A stretch of DNA of 64,000 bases, taken from positions 298,828 through 362,827 of the forward strand of contig SAPZ01000004.1 of NCBI GenBank assembly GCA_004020875.1, read 5' to 3'. Below, one piece after another: positions 37,301 through 44,816 of the stretch. The notes below the pieces were generated by a model. The model ran no database searches, was not told the origin of the DNA, and saw nothing but the letters and a program-made list of their open reading frames with translations. The DNA is from Mesorhizobium sp. (GTDB lineage Bacteria; Pseudomonadota; Alphaproteobacteria; Rhizobiales; Rhizobiaceae). Positions within the stretch are counted from its first letter, which is position 1. Each line of letters starts with the position of its first letter. The position numbers and the translations under genes were made by a program.

Positions 37301-37761
37301 AGGAGGTTGGCCAGGCCGCCGGCGCCGGCGATCCATGCCAGTGAGATAAAGGCGATCACCCAGTAGACGGTGCTCGATGCACGCCGGTTGAGGCTGTGCA
37401 GCAGCGTCTTGTAATCCTTCTGACGGTCGTCATTGGCGGGCGTGAAGCCGGCCGGGGGCGTGAAGCCGGACGGTTGTCCATTGCGCGGCTCGACTGGGCG
37501 CAGCTCGGCCGGCTTGGCCGCGGGCGCCCCTGGAGGCTGGGCGGCGGCGGGCTGAGGGTTGTTCGCGGGCTCTGTCCGCTGGCTGCGACCTTCGCGCGCC
37601 AGCTCGTCGGCCGCCGCCGATATCTGTGCTTCGAGATCCTCCATCGACGCCGCCATGTCGAGCCCGCCTTCGTCGCCGGCAAGGTCAAGGTCGAGCGCCT
37701 TTTCCAGTTCCGCGGCTACGTCATTCTCGAGAGACTTGGTCGTCGTTGGTTTCTTAGCCAT
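31345..37761 (-). CDS. rgsE: Giant growth-pole ring protein (RgsE/GPR homologue)
   Basis: 2,138 residues. Order: acidic N-terminus (1-65), Pro/Ala linker to ~125, two membrane helices (STVYWVIAFISLAWIAGAGG and LIGLAVAAIVPVILFWAFAAM, about 130-200), then an enormous periplasmic or cytoplasmic helical region, and a conserved C-terminal domain after a Pro/Gln linker (~1,930-1,980). Size and layout equal Agrobacterium GPR (about 2.1 kDa x 100, apolipoprotein-like) and Sinorhizobium RgsE, which build a ring at the growing pole and are needed for polar growth. Residues 574-1208 are 19 contiguous 36- or 29-residue repeats, and about 1300-1524 is a second array. Monocistronic; opposite terminator at 31289. 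Confidence 0.85.
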   Translation of the reverse strand: MAKKPTTTKSLENDVAAELEKALDLDLAGDEGGLDMAASMEDLEAQISAAADELAREGRSQRTEPANNPQPAAAQPPGAPAAKPAELRPVEPRNGQPSGFTPPAGFTPANDDRQKDYKTLLHSLNRRASSTVYWVIAFISLAWIAGAGGLANLLFGPGIWKIRTFDQFFARPELIGLAVAAIVPVILFWAFAAMIRRAQEMRIAAQSMTEVAFRLAEPENLAQDRVMMIGQAVRREVAAMGEGIERTLARAVELETLVHGEVSQIERSYSENEARIRSLVDGLGSEREAVVTHAERVRASIASAHETLRDEIGAASDIIRDSILNASTKLSMTINNSGDTLIDRINESSTSIFDSVESRLDNITDRLSTSGEAFASLLDTRIAKLTDTTDGLTRSLTDLLDDRTNGMVSLLGGAARTLSSEFEASLSGIERTLAERGQALISEFQTRAEALDTGTQKLNAALEARARQINETMVERAKEIAHAFAESKDTLSAMIDQGKTQIGADMADIISSTSSMLEARATDFAGRMEAARHVVSRSFDSDIQRLANARVGIEEAVENHSRSLSESRERMAAAMQEDLAKFAEGRAAIDAAVTNQVQKLAEGRSLISRALEEDLRKVNESRAAIDASLGSHLEQLEEGRNRLSQALNEDSGRLVQARTMIDEMVAGHVGKLAEGRNILARALEADLGKLQDSRASIDGLVAGQVEKIAEGRAVLAKALETDIIGIRNLIETHSTKLAEDRGELSRALESDLSGIRGLIDGHAGKLAEDRGLLSQTLEADLAKLAESRASIDGLVAGQVEKLAEGRDILKRALEADLNTIKGAIAGHSDKVLEDRSQLSKALEADLQAVSGAIADHQNKLAQDRSALSRALEDDLQNVSGAVAEHQNRLVQDRSVLSKSLEDDLAKLAESRSSIDGLVAGQVEKLAEGRDILKRALEADLNTIQGAIVDHSQKITGHRAELSRALDADMANASGLMQTHADQLSQNRATLSKALEDDLAKLAESRSSIDGLVAGQVEKLAEGRDILKRALEADLAKLAESRASIDGLVAGQVEKLAEGRDILTRALEADLAKLAESRAGIDGLVSGQVEKLAEGRDVLTRALEADLAKLAESRAGIDGLVAGQVEKLAEGRDILKRALEADLQKLTESRSEIDDVIAGHVGKLSEGRDMLARALEDDLAKLADARKDVDRSVSGHIDQIAARSGDISAAIAADVEKIEQAFSRQTGVIEERASTMERALSTGVDNVRGVLEKTAVFVAGALRDKVMEVTSTLHEQAGAAFSDADRKIAERAEQTSAALLARAEDIAQAFEAADRRLHERAQDTSNMLMARADDASNSLMARAEETADKLATRAGEIANTFDAADQKLVARAVETAQSLAARAGDILRNFEGADERLSMRITESAEALAARATDLGRIFDSADQQLMARIAEGSEALSARAGEIGRIFDDADNRLVSRIASTSSTIGEHADTIVGAFAATEQRVADRARQTGQELAVHAREIEQALAGADERLAASAAAAAARVEDQVASVENRLAYTAETMGQKLSEQVSSAEAQLISRANVIAETFTAVGQHIGQSTNEAARTIGANTRELNTMLAARSAEMAKILDETAKPLVERFAQGGSELQRSMEEVTERAAEKLRSENTNLVNALASRTAETLSAVEGARSSLADSVADLIGRMTTSSAQLGQLIEQAAVNLGQVEERLSGSTQSFATTTEKAAQTFASSARLVDSNTTRLTDLSSATLREVASIATKFDEHSRLLSSASNLLSSAQSNLEHTLERQSSLEDLAVGLVKKSEDLEKVMRSFENLVGQTMQTAEGRTMESAEKIRTAITEVVDSATRRFADATEEMRRTAGSIKSELDLTRAELKKGVIEMPEEAKESTSAIRRAVAEQINALKELSDIVAKSGRSGSSEQGEPRGLRPAPQQAPARAAEPPLRRPPAPQPQPQPQPTARAPQAPLAETTLRGTLDLERPAEGPRRENGKTQQGGWVRDLLTNASREEELRPAAPAEAPRATPAQRSPLHVMESLNSLSVDIARAIDHDASIELWNRYRRGERDVFTRRLYTLKGQQTFDEIRRKYQAEAEFRAAVDRYCEDFEKLLKDVSRNDRDNIMAQTYLTSDTGKVYTMLAHASGRLH
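33190..33864 (-). repeat. Second coiled-coil repeat array (29/22-residue units)
   Basis: Eight contiguous units within rgsE: seven of 29 residues and one of 22, beginning ARAEDIAQAFEAADRR and ending AAAARVE. The typical unit has the pattern ARAGEI-xx-FDxADxRLxxR. The 22-residue unit lacks exactly one heptad. Confidence 0.8.
34138..36042 (-). repeat. Main rgsE repeat array: 19 units of 36 or 29 residues
   Basis: Counted by hand: 12 units of 36 residues (108 bp) and 7 of 29 residues (87 bp), 635 residues in total, with no gap between units. The long unit has the pattern ALEADLAKLAESR-x-SIDGLVAG and then EKLAEGRDIL; the short unit lacks seven residues after the DLxxL part. Units 14-17 are almost identical in protein sequence, indicating recent duplication or gene conversion. 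Confidence 0.88.
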
Positions 37762-37797
37762 GCCTTCGCTACCCTGTACTAGCTGCCGCGGAACTTA

Positions 37798-37830
37798 TGA
37801 TTTTGGCCTGATTCTGGCCCGATTCTGGCT
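37798..37830. repeat. Three tandem 11-bp repeats upstream of rgsE
   Basis: Plus-strand units TGATTTTGGCC, TGATTCTGGCC and CGATTCTGGCT follow each other at 11-bp period (one helical turn) 37-69 bp before the rgsE start. They may be a binding site for a cooperative regulator or lie in the untranslated leader. Confidence 0.6.
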
Positions 37831-38061
37831 TATCTGTCCCGAGCAGGAGGCTGAAAATGGACCTTCGTATCGTAATGACACACAGGGGTAAAGAAAACAT
37901 GCATTCCCGGCGATACGTAAAACTTTAAATATAAGGTTAACGGAAGCGTGATCCGGCCGCCTCCGTGACAACATTTTCCCCCTCCAATCGTTAACCCGTT
38001 GGCGACCGGAATCGCCTATTTTCTTGGGCTCGTCTGCCCGCTTTATGGAGTTGCAGTGCGT

Positions 38062-38430
38062 ATGCGTGGCGAAAGTGGTATTGCGTTTTCCATGCCGGGG
38101 GGAGATGCGTCCGGAACGGCTGGCGCCCGACCCGTGGATCTTGGCCATCTGGCGCGTCAGACAATGGGCGACCGCGACCTGGAGCGGGAGGTGCTGGCGC
38201 TGTTCGTGCAGCAGTCGCTTGCCGTTCGCGATCAGATGGCGGACGCCGACACCAGGCAGCGGGTGCTTCTGGCGCACGGCTTGAAGGGCTCGGCGCGCGG
38301 CATCGGCGCCTTTGCGGTCGCCGAATGCGCGGCGATCATCGAGAAGCAGCCGGAAGACGTCCGGGCACTCAAGCGGCTCGGCATGCTGGTCGAGGAAGTG
38401 CGCGACTTCATCGCGGGCATCAGCCGCTAG
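38062..38430 (+). CDS. Hpt (histidine phosphotransfer) domain protein
   Basis: 122 residues comprising a single Hpt domain. The phosphorylatable histidine is H72 in LLAHGLKGSARGIGAF, preceded by the four-helix start LGHLARQTMGDRDLEREVLALFVQQS. Hpt proteins relay phosphate between hybrid kinases and response regulators; no kinase or regulator is encoded nearby. ATG at 38062 is used, but GTG at 38056 has a better placed GGAG. It is divergent from rgsE across about 300 bp. In other rhizobia I cannot say whether this order is kept. Confidence 0.85.
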   Translation: MRGESGIAFSMPGGDASGTAGARPVDLGHLARQTMGDRDLEREVLALFVQQSLAVRDQMADADTRQRVLLAHGLKGSARGIGAFAVAECAAIIEKQPEDVRALKRLGMLVEEVRDFIAGISR

Positions 38431-38529
38431 CATTATCTTTTTGAAAAGCGTCATTTTGTGGCGCTTTCGCGCCGCAGTTGACTTGTCCGGTGGAGTGATT
38501 ATCTCCGTCGCGATTCCTCAGGTGACTTA

Positions 38530-38850
38530 ATGACCAAGCTGACTTACATCGCCCATGACGGGACCCAATTTGACGTGGAGGCCGAAAACGGCTCGACCGT
38601 CATGGAAAACGCGATCCGCAACGCGGTGCCCGGCATCGAGGCCGAATGCGGCGGCGCCTGCGCCTGCGCGACTTGCCATGTCTATGTCGACGAGGCATGG
38701 ACGGCCGAGGTCGGCGAGCCGGAGGCGATGGAGGAGGACATGCTGGACTTCGCCTATGACGTCCGGCCGAATTCGCGCCTCTCTTGTCAGATCAAGGTGC
38801 GCGACGCGCTGGACGGGCTGATCGTTCGGGTTCCCGAACGCCAGGGCTGA
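38530..38850 (+). CDS. Adrenodoxin-type [2Fe-2S] ferredoxin
   Basis: 106-residue ferredoxin with the vertebrate/bacterial adrenodoxin cluster pattern: C40, C46 and C49 in [16 protein letters not shown] and C86 in SRLSCQIKV. It carries electrons to P450s, hydroxylases or in iron-sulfur assembly. Upstream lies a TTGACT-like element about 45 bp before the start. The following gene on the same strand encodes a ferredoxin-NADP reductase, a natural electron donor, though 232 bp with a palindromic element separate them. Confidence 0.92.
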   Translation: MTKLTYIAHDGTQFDVEAENGSTVMENAIRNAVPGIEAECGGACACATCHVYVDEAWTAEVGEPEAMEEDMLDFAYDVRPNSRLSCQIKVRDALDGLIVRVPERQG

Positions 38851-40114
<1,264 letters not shown>

Positions 40115-40119
40115 CGCGC

Positions 40120-41604
40120 TTATTCCGCGAGCACGGGTGCCGCTTGCTCGTCATGGCCGCGCAGCGGCTTTTCCGGCATCAGCGCCAGCGCAATCAGCGC
40201 CAGCACAAGCGTGACGCCAGCGGTGAGGAAGATCATCACGAACGGCGTCGCGGATGTCAGCTGGATATGGGTCTGCGAGCCCTCGGCGGCCAAGGGCAGC
40301 CCGTAACCAAGCGCGACCGCGCCGAGCATGGCGACGCCGAGAGCGCCGCCCAGCGTGCGCAGGAAGGTCAGAACGCCCGTCGCGACGCCGAGATGCGCGC
40401 GGTCGACGGCGTTCTGCACGGAAATGGTGCTGACCGGGAAAGTCGTGCCGCTGCCCAGGCCGATCAGTGTCGTCAGCATCTCAACCTCGAGCAGAGAGGC
40501 GTGTCCCGCAATGGCACTGAGCACGCCAATGCAGACAATCGCCAGGCTGATGCCGGCCATGGCGATGCGCTTATAATGGACGAAGCGCGCGATCATGCGG
40601 CCGCTGAAGGCGGCGCCGGCCACCGTGCCGAGCATGAGGCCGAGCATCGCCGTGCCGGATTCGGTGACCGATAGCCCAACGACCGATTGCAGGTAGACTG
40701 GAAGATAGACCGACGCGCCTATGTTCGCGGCCTGCAGCAGGAACATCGATAGCGTGCCCGCGAGCACGATCCGGTTGCCCAGCACGTCGAGCGAGATCAA
40801 TGGCTCCGCGGCCTTGAGCAGCCTCAGCGCGAAGAAGGCCCAGACCACCGCCGAGCAGGCCACCAGCCCAAGAATCTCCGATGAAAACCAGGGATAAGTG
40901 CTGCCGCCCCAGCTTAGCGCCAAAAGCAGCAGCGCCGTGGCGACGACCAGGAGCACTGCTCCCAACCCGTCGATTCGGTGATGCTTAGCCGGGATCGGCA
41001 GCTTCTTCAGCGGGTTGTTGATAATGGCCATGGCCAGGAAGCCGATCGGCAGGTTGATCCAGAAGATCAGCGACCAGTGCAGGTGTTCGGCGAATACGCC
41101 GCCGAGCAGAGGGCCGGCAACGCTGGCCACCGCCCATGTGCCGGAGATCCAGGCCGCGTAGCGTGCGCGCTCGCGTGGTGGCACGAGATCGCCGATGACC
41201 GTCTGGGCCAGCGCGAAGAGACCGCCGCCGCCGGCGCCCTGGATGGCGCGGCCGATGACCAGCACCAGCATGTTGGGGGCGAGCGCGCTGACCAACGACC
41301 CGAACAGAAAGATCAGAATGGCGGCATAGATGACGGCGCGACGACCGTAAACATCCGAGATCTTGCCATAGAGCGGTGACATCGCCGTCGCGGTCAACAG
41401 ATAGCCGGTGACGATCCACGGCAGATATTCGGCATGGCCCAGAGCGCGCGCGATCGTCGGCAGCGCTGGAGCGACGATTGTCTGGTCAAGGGCCGCCAGC
41501 AGCATCGACAGCAGCACGCCGCCGATGATCGCATTCTTCTCGCTCTCGCTCATCAGCGGCGCGGCTTTCGGCGCCATCGCCTGGTTCTCGACGGTCTGGT
41601 CCAT
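40120..41604 (-). CDS. DHA2-family multidrug MFS exporter
   Basis: 494-residue 14-TM drug:H+ antiporter (EmrB/QacA type). Motifs: LLAALDQTIVAPALPTIA (TM1, with the D of antiporter motif D1), LYGKISDVYGRRAV (motif A), GRAIQGAGGGGLFALAQTVIGD and the antiporter motif C region SVAGPLLGGVF. No adjacent EmrA-like adaptor is present, so it likely acts across the inner membrane alone. Its 3' end is only 5 bp from the convergent reductase gene. Confidence 0.88.
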   Translation of the reverse strand: MDQTVENQAMAPKAAPLMSESEKNAIIGGVLLSMLLAALDQTIVAPALPTIARALGHAEYLPWIVTGYLLTATAMSPLYGKISDVYGRRAVIYAAILIFLFGSLVSALAPNMLVLVIGRAIQGAGGGGLFALAQTVIGDLVPPRERARYAAWISGTWAVASVAGPLLGGVFAEHLHWSLIFWINLPIGFLAMAIINNPLKKLPIPAKHHRIDGLGAVLLVVATALLLLALSWGGSTYPWFSSEILGLVACSAVVWAFFALRLLKAAEPLISLDVLGNRIVLAGTLSMFLLQAANIGASVYLPVYLQSVVGLSVTESGTAMLGLMLGTVAGAAFSGRMIARFVHYKRIAMAGISLAIVCIGVLSAIAGHASLLEVEMLTTLIGLGSGTTFPVSTISVQNAVDRAHLGVATGVLTFLRTLGGALGVAMLGAVALGYGLPLAAEGSQTHIQLTSATPFVMIFLTAGVTLVLALIALALMPEKPLRGHDEQAAPVLAE

Positions 41605-41829
41605 GCGTCATTCTTTCAAGGCTGATGCCCAGCGTGCCAAGACGGTCCTGGTCGGCACGTTGCGCCTGGCGCCTGTCATTTCTCTCCGTTGTTCGAGGCC
41701 CAGGCTGGTTTTAGGCCCGGATGTTTCGAACCCGCTATATGTCGTTCGATATAGGCCGATTTCGACCACCGCTCGAAGTTTTTATGATCTGGCACGATGC
41801 TTGGACGAAATTGGTCCGGACGGTCTTGG

Positions 41830-42447
41830 TCAGGGCGGCGGCAGTTGCCCGGCTTCGACGCGCCCCATCCGGTAGCGCAACAGACGGAGGATGCGGCTTT
41901 CGAAATTGACGCTTTCGACGCGGTCGAAGCGCAGCTGGTCCTGGTCGTGCCTGGCGAGTTCGGCAGCCTGGATGGAGGCGGCCTTCGCCTTGGCTTGTTC
42001 GCAAGTCTTCTGCACAGGGGCCGACTTCAGCGCATCTTCGAGCAGACGCGCATGGTTCTTGGCGATCTCGACATGGCGCTCCTCATGCCGCTTGATGTCG
42101 GCCGAGAGCGTGTCCCAAAACAGTCTGACATCAGGATCGACTTTGGGCGGGCGCCGCCATTCGGGGAGGATCACCTTGACCTTCACGGTGACGGCCGCGT
42201 CGGCGATGCGGCAGGATTCGGCACTTTGCGCGTAGCTGATACGGGTCGTAAAGGCCATCTGCGTGGCGCCTGGATGCCGCGAGCCGGTGCTCTTCACTTC
42301 GGGGCCGTTTCTGGACAGCTGGTTCCGGATATCCTCGAGCGTGCGGCCGCCGACGCTGAAATAGCTGTAGGTCTTCACCAGATTCGCAGTGGCCGCCGGC
42401 GTGGCGGCGAACGCGAGCATCAGGGCGCAGAGCACGGAACGTTTCAT
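41830..42447 (-). CDS. DUF922 putative secreted zinc protease
   Basis: 205 residues starting MKRSV (an ATG one codon earlier is also possible) with a signal peptide SVLCALMLAFAATPAATA. The domain is DUF922, a metallopeptidase-like fold: VKTYSYFSVGGRTLEDI, then LPEWRRPP, and the zinc-binding HExxH as RHEERHVEIAKNHA near residues 120-133. Secreted, perhaps periplasmic. No substrate is known. It is divergent from folP with 87 bp between the starts. Confidence 0.82.
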   Translation of the reverse strand: MKRSVLCALMLAFAATPAATANLVKTYSYFSVGGRTLEDIRNQLSRNGPEVKSTGSRHPGATQMAFTTRISYAQSAESCRIADAAVTVKVKVILPEWRRPPKVDPDVRLFWDTLSADIKRHEERHVEIAKNHARLLEDALKSAPVQKTCEQAKAKAASIQAAELARHDQDQLRFDRVESVNFESRILRLLRYRMGRVEAGQLPPP

Positions 42448-42534
42448 CATATTGCCTCTTCACGCACCTTGCTTTAGGGCCGTCCCAAGCGCAACGGAAT
42501 TGATTTCCGGCGGATCACGCATGGTTGATGGACA

Positions 42535-43389
42535 ATGACGACAAGGCGATGGCAGCTGGCGCACGGGCGCTATCTCGACCTCGGTCCGAAGGCGGTTGTC
42601 GTCGGCATCCTCAACGTGACGCCCGACAGTTTTTCGGACGGCGGTTTGTTCATCGCGCCGGAAAAGGCGCTGGAGCAGGCGCGCCGGATGGTGGAGGAGG
42701 GCGCCGCCGTGATCGATGTCGGCGGGGAATCGACCCGACCTGGTTTTGCTCCGATCACGGCTGAAGAAGAGCAGGGCCGTGTGCTGCCGGTCATCGCCGC
42801 GCTCGCGGCTTCGGGCGAGGCGCTGATCTCGGTCGACACCTATCGCGAGGATACCGCGCGGCGCGCGGTCGCCGCCGGCGCCCATATCGTCAACGATGTC
42901 TGGGGGCTGCAGCGCGAGCCCGGCATCGCGCGCGTCGCCGCCGAAACCGGCGCCGGGCTCGTCATCATGCACACCGGGCGCGAACGGCAGAAATTGCCTG
43001 ATGTGATCGAGGACCAGTTCCTGTTCCTGCGCAAATCGCTGGAGATCGCGCGCGCCGGCAAGGTCGCCGACAACCAGATCGTGCTCGATGCCGGCTTCGG
43101 CTTCGCCAAGGAGACGGCGGCGGAAAACCTCGACCTGATGGCACGATTTTCCGAGCTTCAGGCGCTCGGCTATCCGCTGATGGCGGGGACCTCGCGCAAG
43201 CGCTTCATCGGCAACGCGACGGGGCGCCAGCCTGGCGATCGTGCGGCCGGTACGGCGGCGACGAGCGTCATTCTGCGCTTGAAGGGAGCCGACCTGTTTC
43301 GCGTCCACGATGTCGCAATCAACGTGGACGCGCTGGCGGTAACCGATGCTATGCTTGCGCGCGAAACCGAGCTTCCTCCCGGACCCTGA
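42535..43389 (+). CDS. folP: Dihydropteroate synthase
   Basis: 284-residue TIM-barrel enzyme that joins p-aminobenzoate to 6-hydroxymethyl-dihydropterin diphosphate, the sulfonamide target. Signatures are complete: VVGILNVTPDSFSDGG (22-37), GAAVIDVGGESTRPG (56-70), NDVWG, and the late MAGTSRKRFIG with the substrate-binding arginine. Start at ATG 42535 fits the family. First gene of folP-folB-folK, with 2 bp to folB. Confidence 0.95.
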   Translation: MTTRRWQLAHGRYLDLGPKAVVVGILNVTPDSFSDGGLFIAPEKALEQARRMVEEGAAVIDVGGESTRPGFAPITAEEEQGRVLPVIAALAASGEALISVDTYREDTARRAVAAGAHIVNDVWGLQREPGIARVAAETGAGLVIMHTGRERQKLPDVIEDQFLFLRKSLEIARAGKVADNQIVLDAGFGFAKETAAENLDLMARFSELQALGYPLMAGTSRKRFIGNATGRQPGDRAAGTAATSVILRLKGADLFRVHDVAINVDALAVTDAMLARETELPPGP

Positions 43390-43391
43390 TC

Positions 43392-43751
43392 ATGTACGTC
43401 ATCCGTATGAAGAACTGCGCCTTCTTCGCCCGCCATGGCGTGCTGGACGAGGAGGAGACGCTTGGCCAGCGTTTCTATGTCGATGCCGAGCTGACCGTCG
43501 AACCCAGCCGTCCGCTGACGGAGGATTCGATCGAGGACACCGTCAATTATGGTGTCGCCTTCGCGGTCATCGAGAAGATCGTGACCGGACATCGCCGCTT
43601 CCTGATCGAAGCGCTGGCGCTGGAGGTCGCAAAGGCGCTGACGGCGCGGTTTTCGCAAATCGAGAAGGCCGCGATCACTGTGCGCAAGCCGAACGCGCCG
43701 GTCCCCGGTGTGCTCGATCATGTCGAGGTGACCGTTGTCTGGCCAGAATAG
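43392..43751 (+). CDS. folB: Dihydroneopterin aldolase
   Basis: 119-residue enzyme that splits dihydroneopterin into glycolaldehyde and 6-hydroxymethyl-dihydropterin. Family features: MKNCAFFARHGVLDEEETLGQRFYVDAEL with the substrate-binding glutamate, DTVNYG, and the catalytic-lysine region AAITVRKPNAPVPG. It forms a homo-octamer in related bacteria. It overlaps folK by 17 bp, so translation is probably coupled. Confidence 0.93.
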   Translation: MYVIRMKNCAFFARHGVLDEEETLGQRFYVDAELTVEPSRPLTEDSIEDTVNYGVAFAVIEKIVTGHRRFLIEALALEVAKALTARFSQIEKAAITVRKPNAPVPGVLDHVEVTVVWPE

Positions 43752-44247
43752 CGTCGTCTACCTCAGCCTCGGCGGCAATCTCGGCGACCCGGCGAAGTCC
43801 ATGGGCGCGGCATTGCGCATGCTGGACGGCGACGACGCAACGCGCGTCACCGCCGTCTCCTCGCTCTACCGCACGCCGCCATGGGGCAAGCTCGATCAGC
43901 CCGATTTCCTAAACGCCGCCGCCGCGATCGAGACGGTGCTTTCCCCGCGCGCGTTGCTCGACCTTTGCCTCGATGTCGAGAGACGGCTAAAGCGCGTGCG
44001 CGAGGAGCGCTGGGGGCCCCGCCTGATCGACATCGACATCCTGGTGTTCGGCGACCGGGTGATCCACGAGACCGGGCTAGAAGTGCCGCATCCGCGCATG
44101 CTGGAGCGCGCCTTCGTGCTGGCGCCGCTGGCCGAGATCGCGCCGGGGCTGTCGGTCGGCGGCAGGACCGTGTCGGAACGGCTCGGCGCCGTCGACACCT
44201 CCGGCATCGAGCGACTGCCGTCGGGCCGGGAGTGGTGGCTCGACTAG
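43735..44247 (+). CDS. folK: 2-amino-4-hydroxy-6-hydroxymethyldihydropteridine diphosphokinase
   Basis: 170-residue pyrophosphokinase that activates hydroxymethyl-dihydropterin for FolP. The motifs VYLSLGGNLGDPAKSM, SSLYRTPPWG, QPDFLNAAAAIET and RWGPRLIDIDILVFGD are complete. The start is TTG at 43735, inside folB; no in-frame ATG or GTG precedes the conserved VVYLSLGGN, so a TTG start with coupled translation is the best reading. Confidence 0.93.
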   Translation: MSGQNSVVYLSLGGNLGDPAKSMGAALRMLDGDDATRVTAVSSLYRTPPWGKLDQPDFLNAAAAIETVLSPRALLDLCLDVERRLKRVREERWGPRLIDIDILVFGDRVIHETGLEVPHPRMLERAFVLAPLAEIAPGLSVGGRTVSERLGAVDTSGIERLPSGREWWLD

Positions 44248-44257
44248 AGCAGGCTGG

Positions 44258-44806
44258 TCAGCCGGAAAAACCGCCGCCGTCCAAAAACGCCTGTTCCTCG
44301 GCGGTCGTCGCGCGGCCGAGCATTCGGTTGCGATGCGGGAAGCGTCCGAAGCGCCGTACGATCTCCAGATGCTCCTCGGCGTATTTCAAATAGTCCGGTG
44401 CCCTCGCGGCTGTCAGCTCGACCGACCGATGCTGGTCCGCCAGCGATTCCGAATGCTCGAAGGGCAAATAGAGGAAGACGCGGACCAGTTCGTCTAGTTC
44501 CAGGTCATGGCCGGCAGCGATCGCCCGGTCGGCAAAATGCCTTGCCAGCGGGTCGGTCGCGTACATGTGGCCGGTGCCGCGGAAGCAGTTGCGCGGGAAT
44601 TGGTCGAGCAGGATCATCAGCGCCAACGAGCCTTCGGCGTGCGCGTTCCAGTCGTCGCATTGGCGCCCCGCGGCGGCATAGTGCAGCTCGAGGAAACGGT
44701 TGCGGAAATCGGTGTCGAAGGCGTCGTTCTTCTCGAACCAGGCGTCCTCGCCGGCATCGCGCCAGAATTTGGTGACCGAAAACGCGCGTGGATCGAGTTC
44801 CGCCAT
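44258..44806 (-). CDS. DUF924 family protein
   Basis: 182-residue all-helical protein. Conserved blocks: VTKFWRDAGEDAWFEKNDAFDTDFRNRF, LMILLDQFPRNCFRGTGHMYATDPLA, VFLYLPFEHSESLADQ and the terminal FGRFPHRNRMLGRATTAEEQAFL. The family is widespread in proteobacteria and resembles a tetratricopeptide-like fold, but has no established function. Convergent with folK (10 bp apart); 10 bp after the antiporter gene on the same strand, so the two may be cotranscribed. Confidence 0.88.
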   Translation of the reverse strand: MAELDPRAFSVTKFWRDAGEDAWFEKNDAFDTDFRNRFLELHYAAAGRQCDDWNAHAEGSLALMILLDQFPRNCFRGTGHMYATDPLARHFADRAIAAGHDLELDELVRVFLYLPFEHSESLADQHRSVELTAARAPDYLKYAEEHLEIVRRFGRFPHRNRMLGRATTAEEQAFLDGGGFSG

Positions 44807-44816
44807 GCCTTGCCCC

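Noticed and set aside
37925-37941. CtrA binding site (TTAA-N7-TTAAC) near rgsE
   Set aside because: TTAA and TTAAC are present but separated by 8 bases, not 7.
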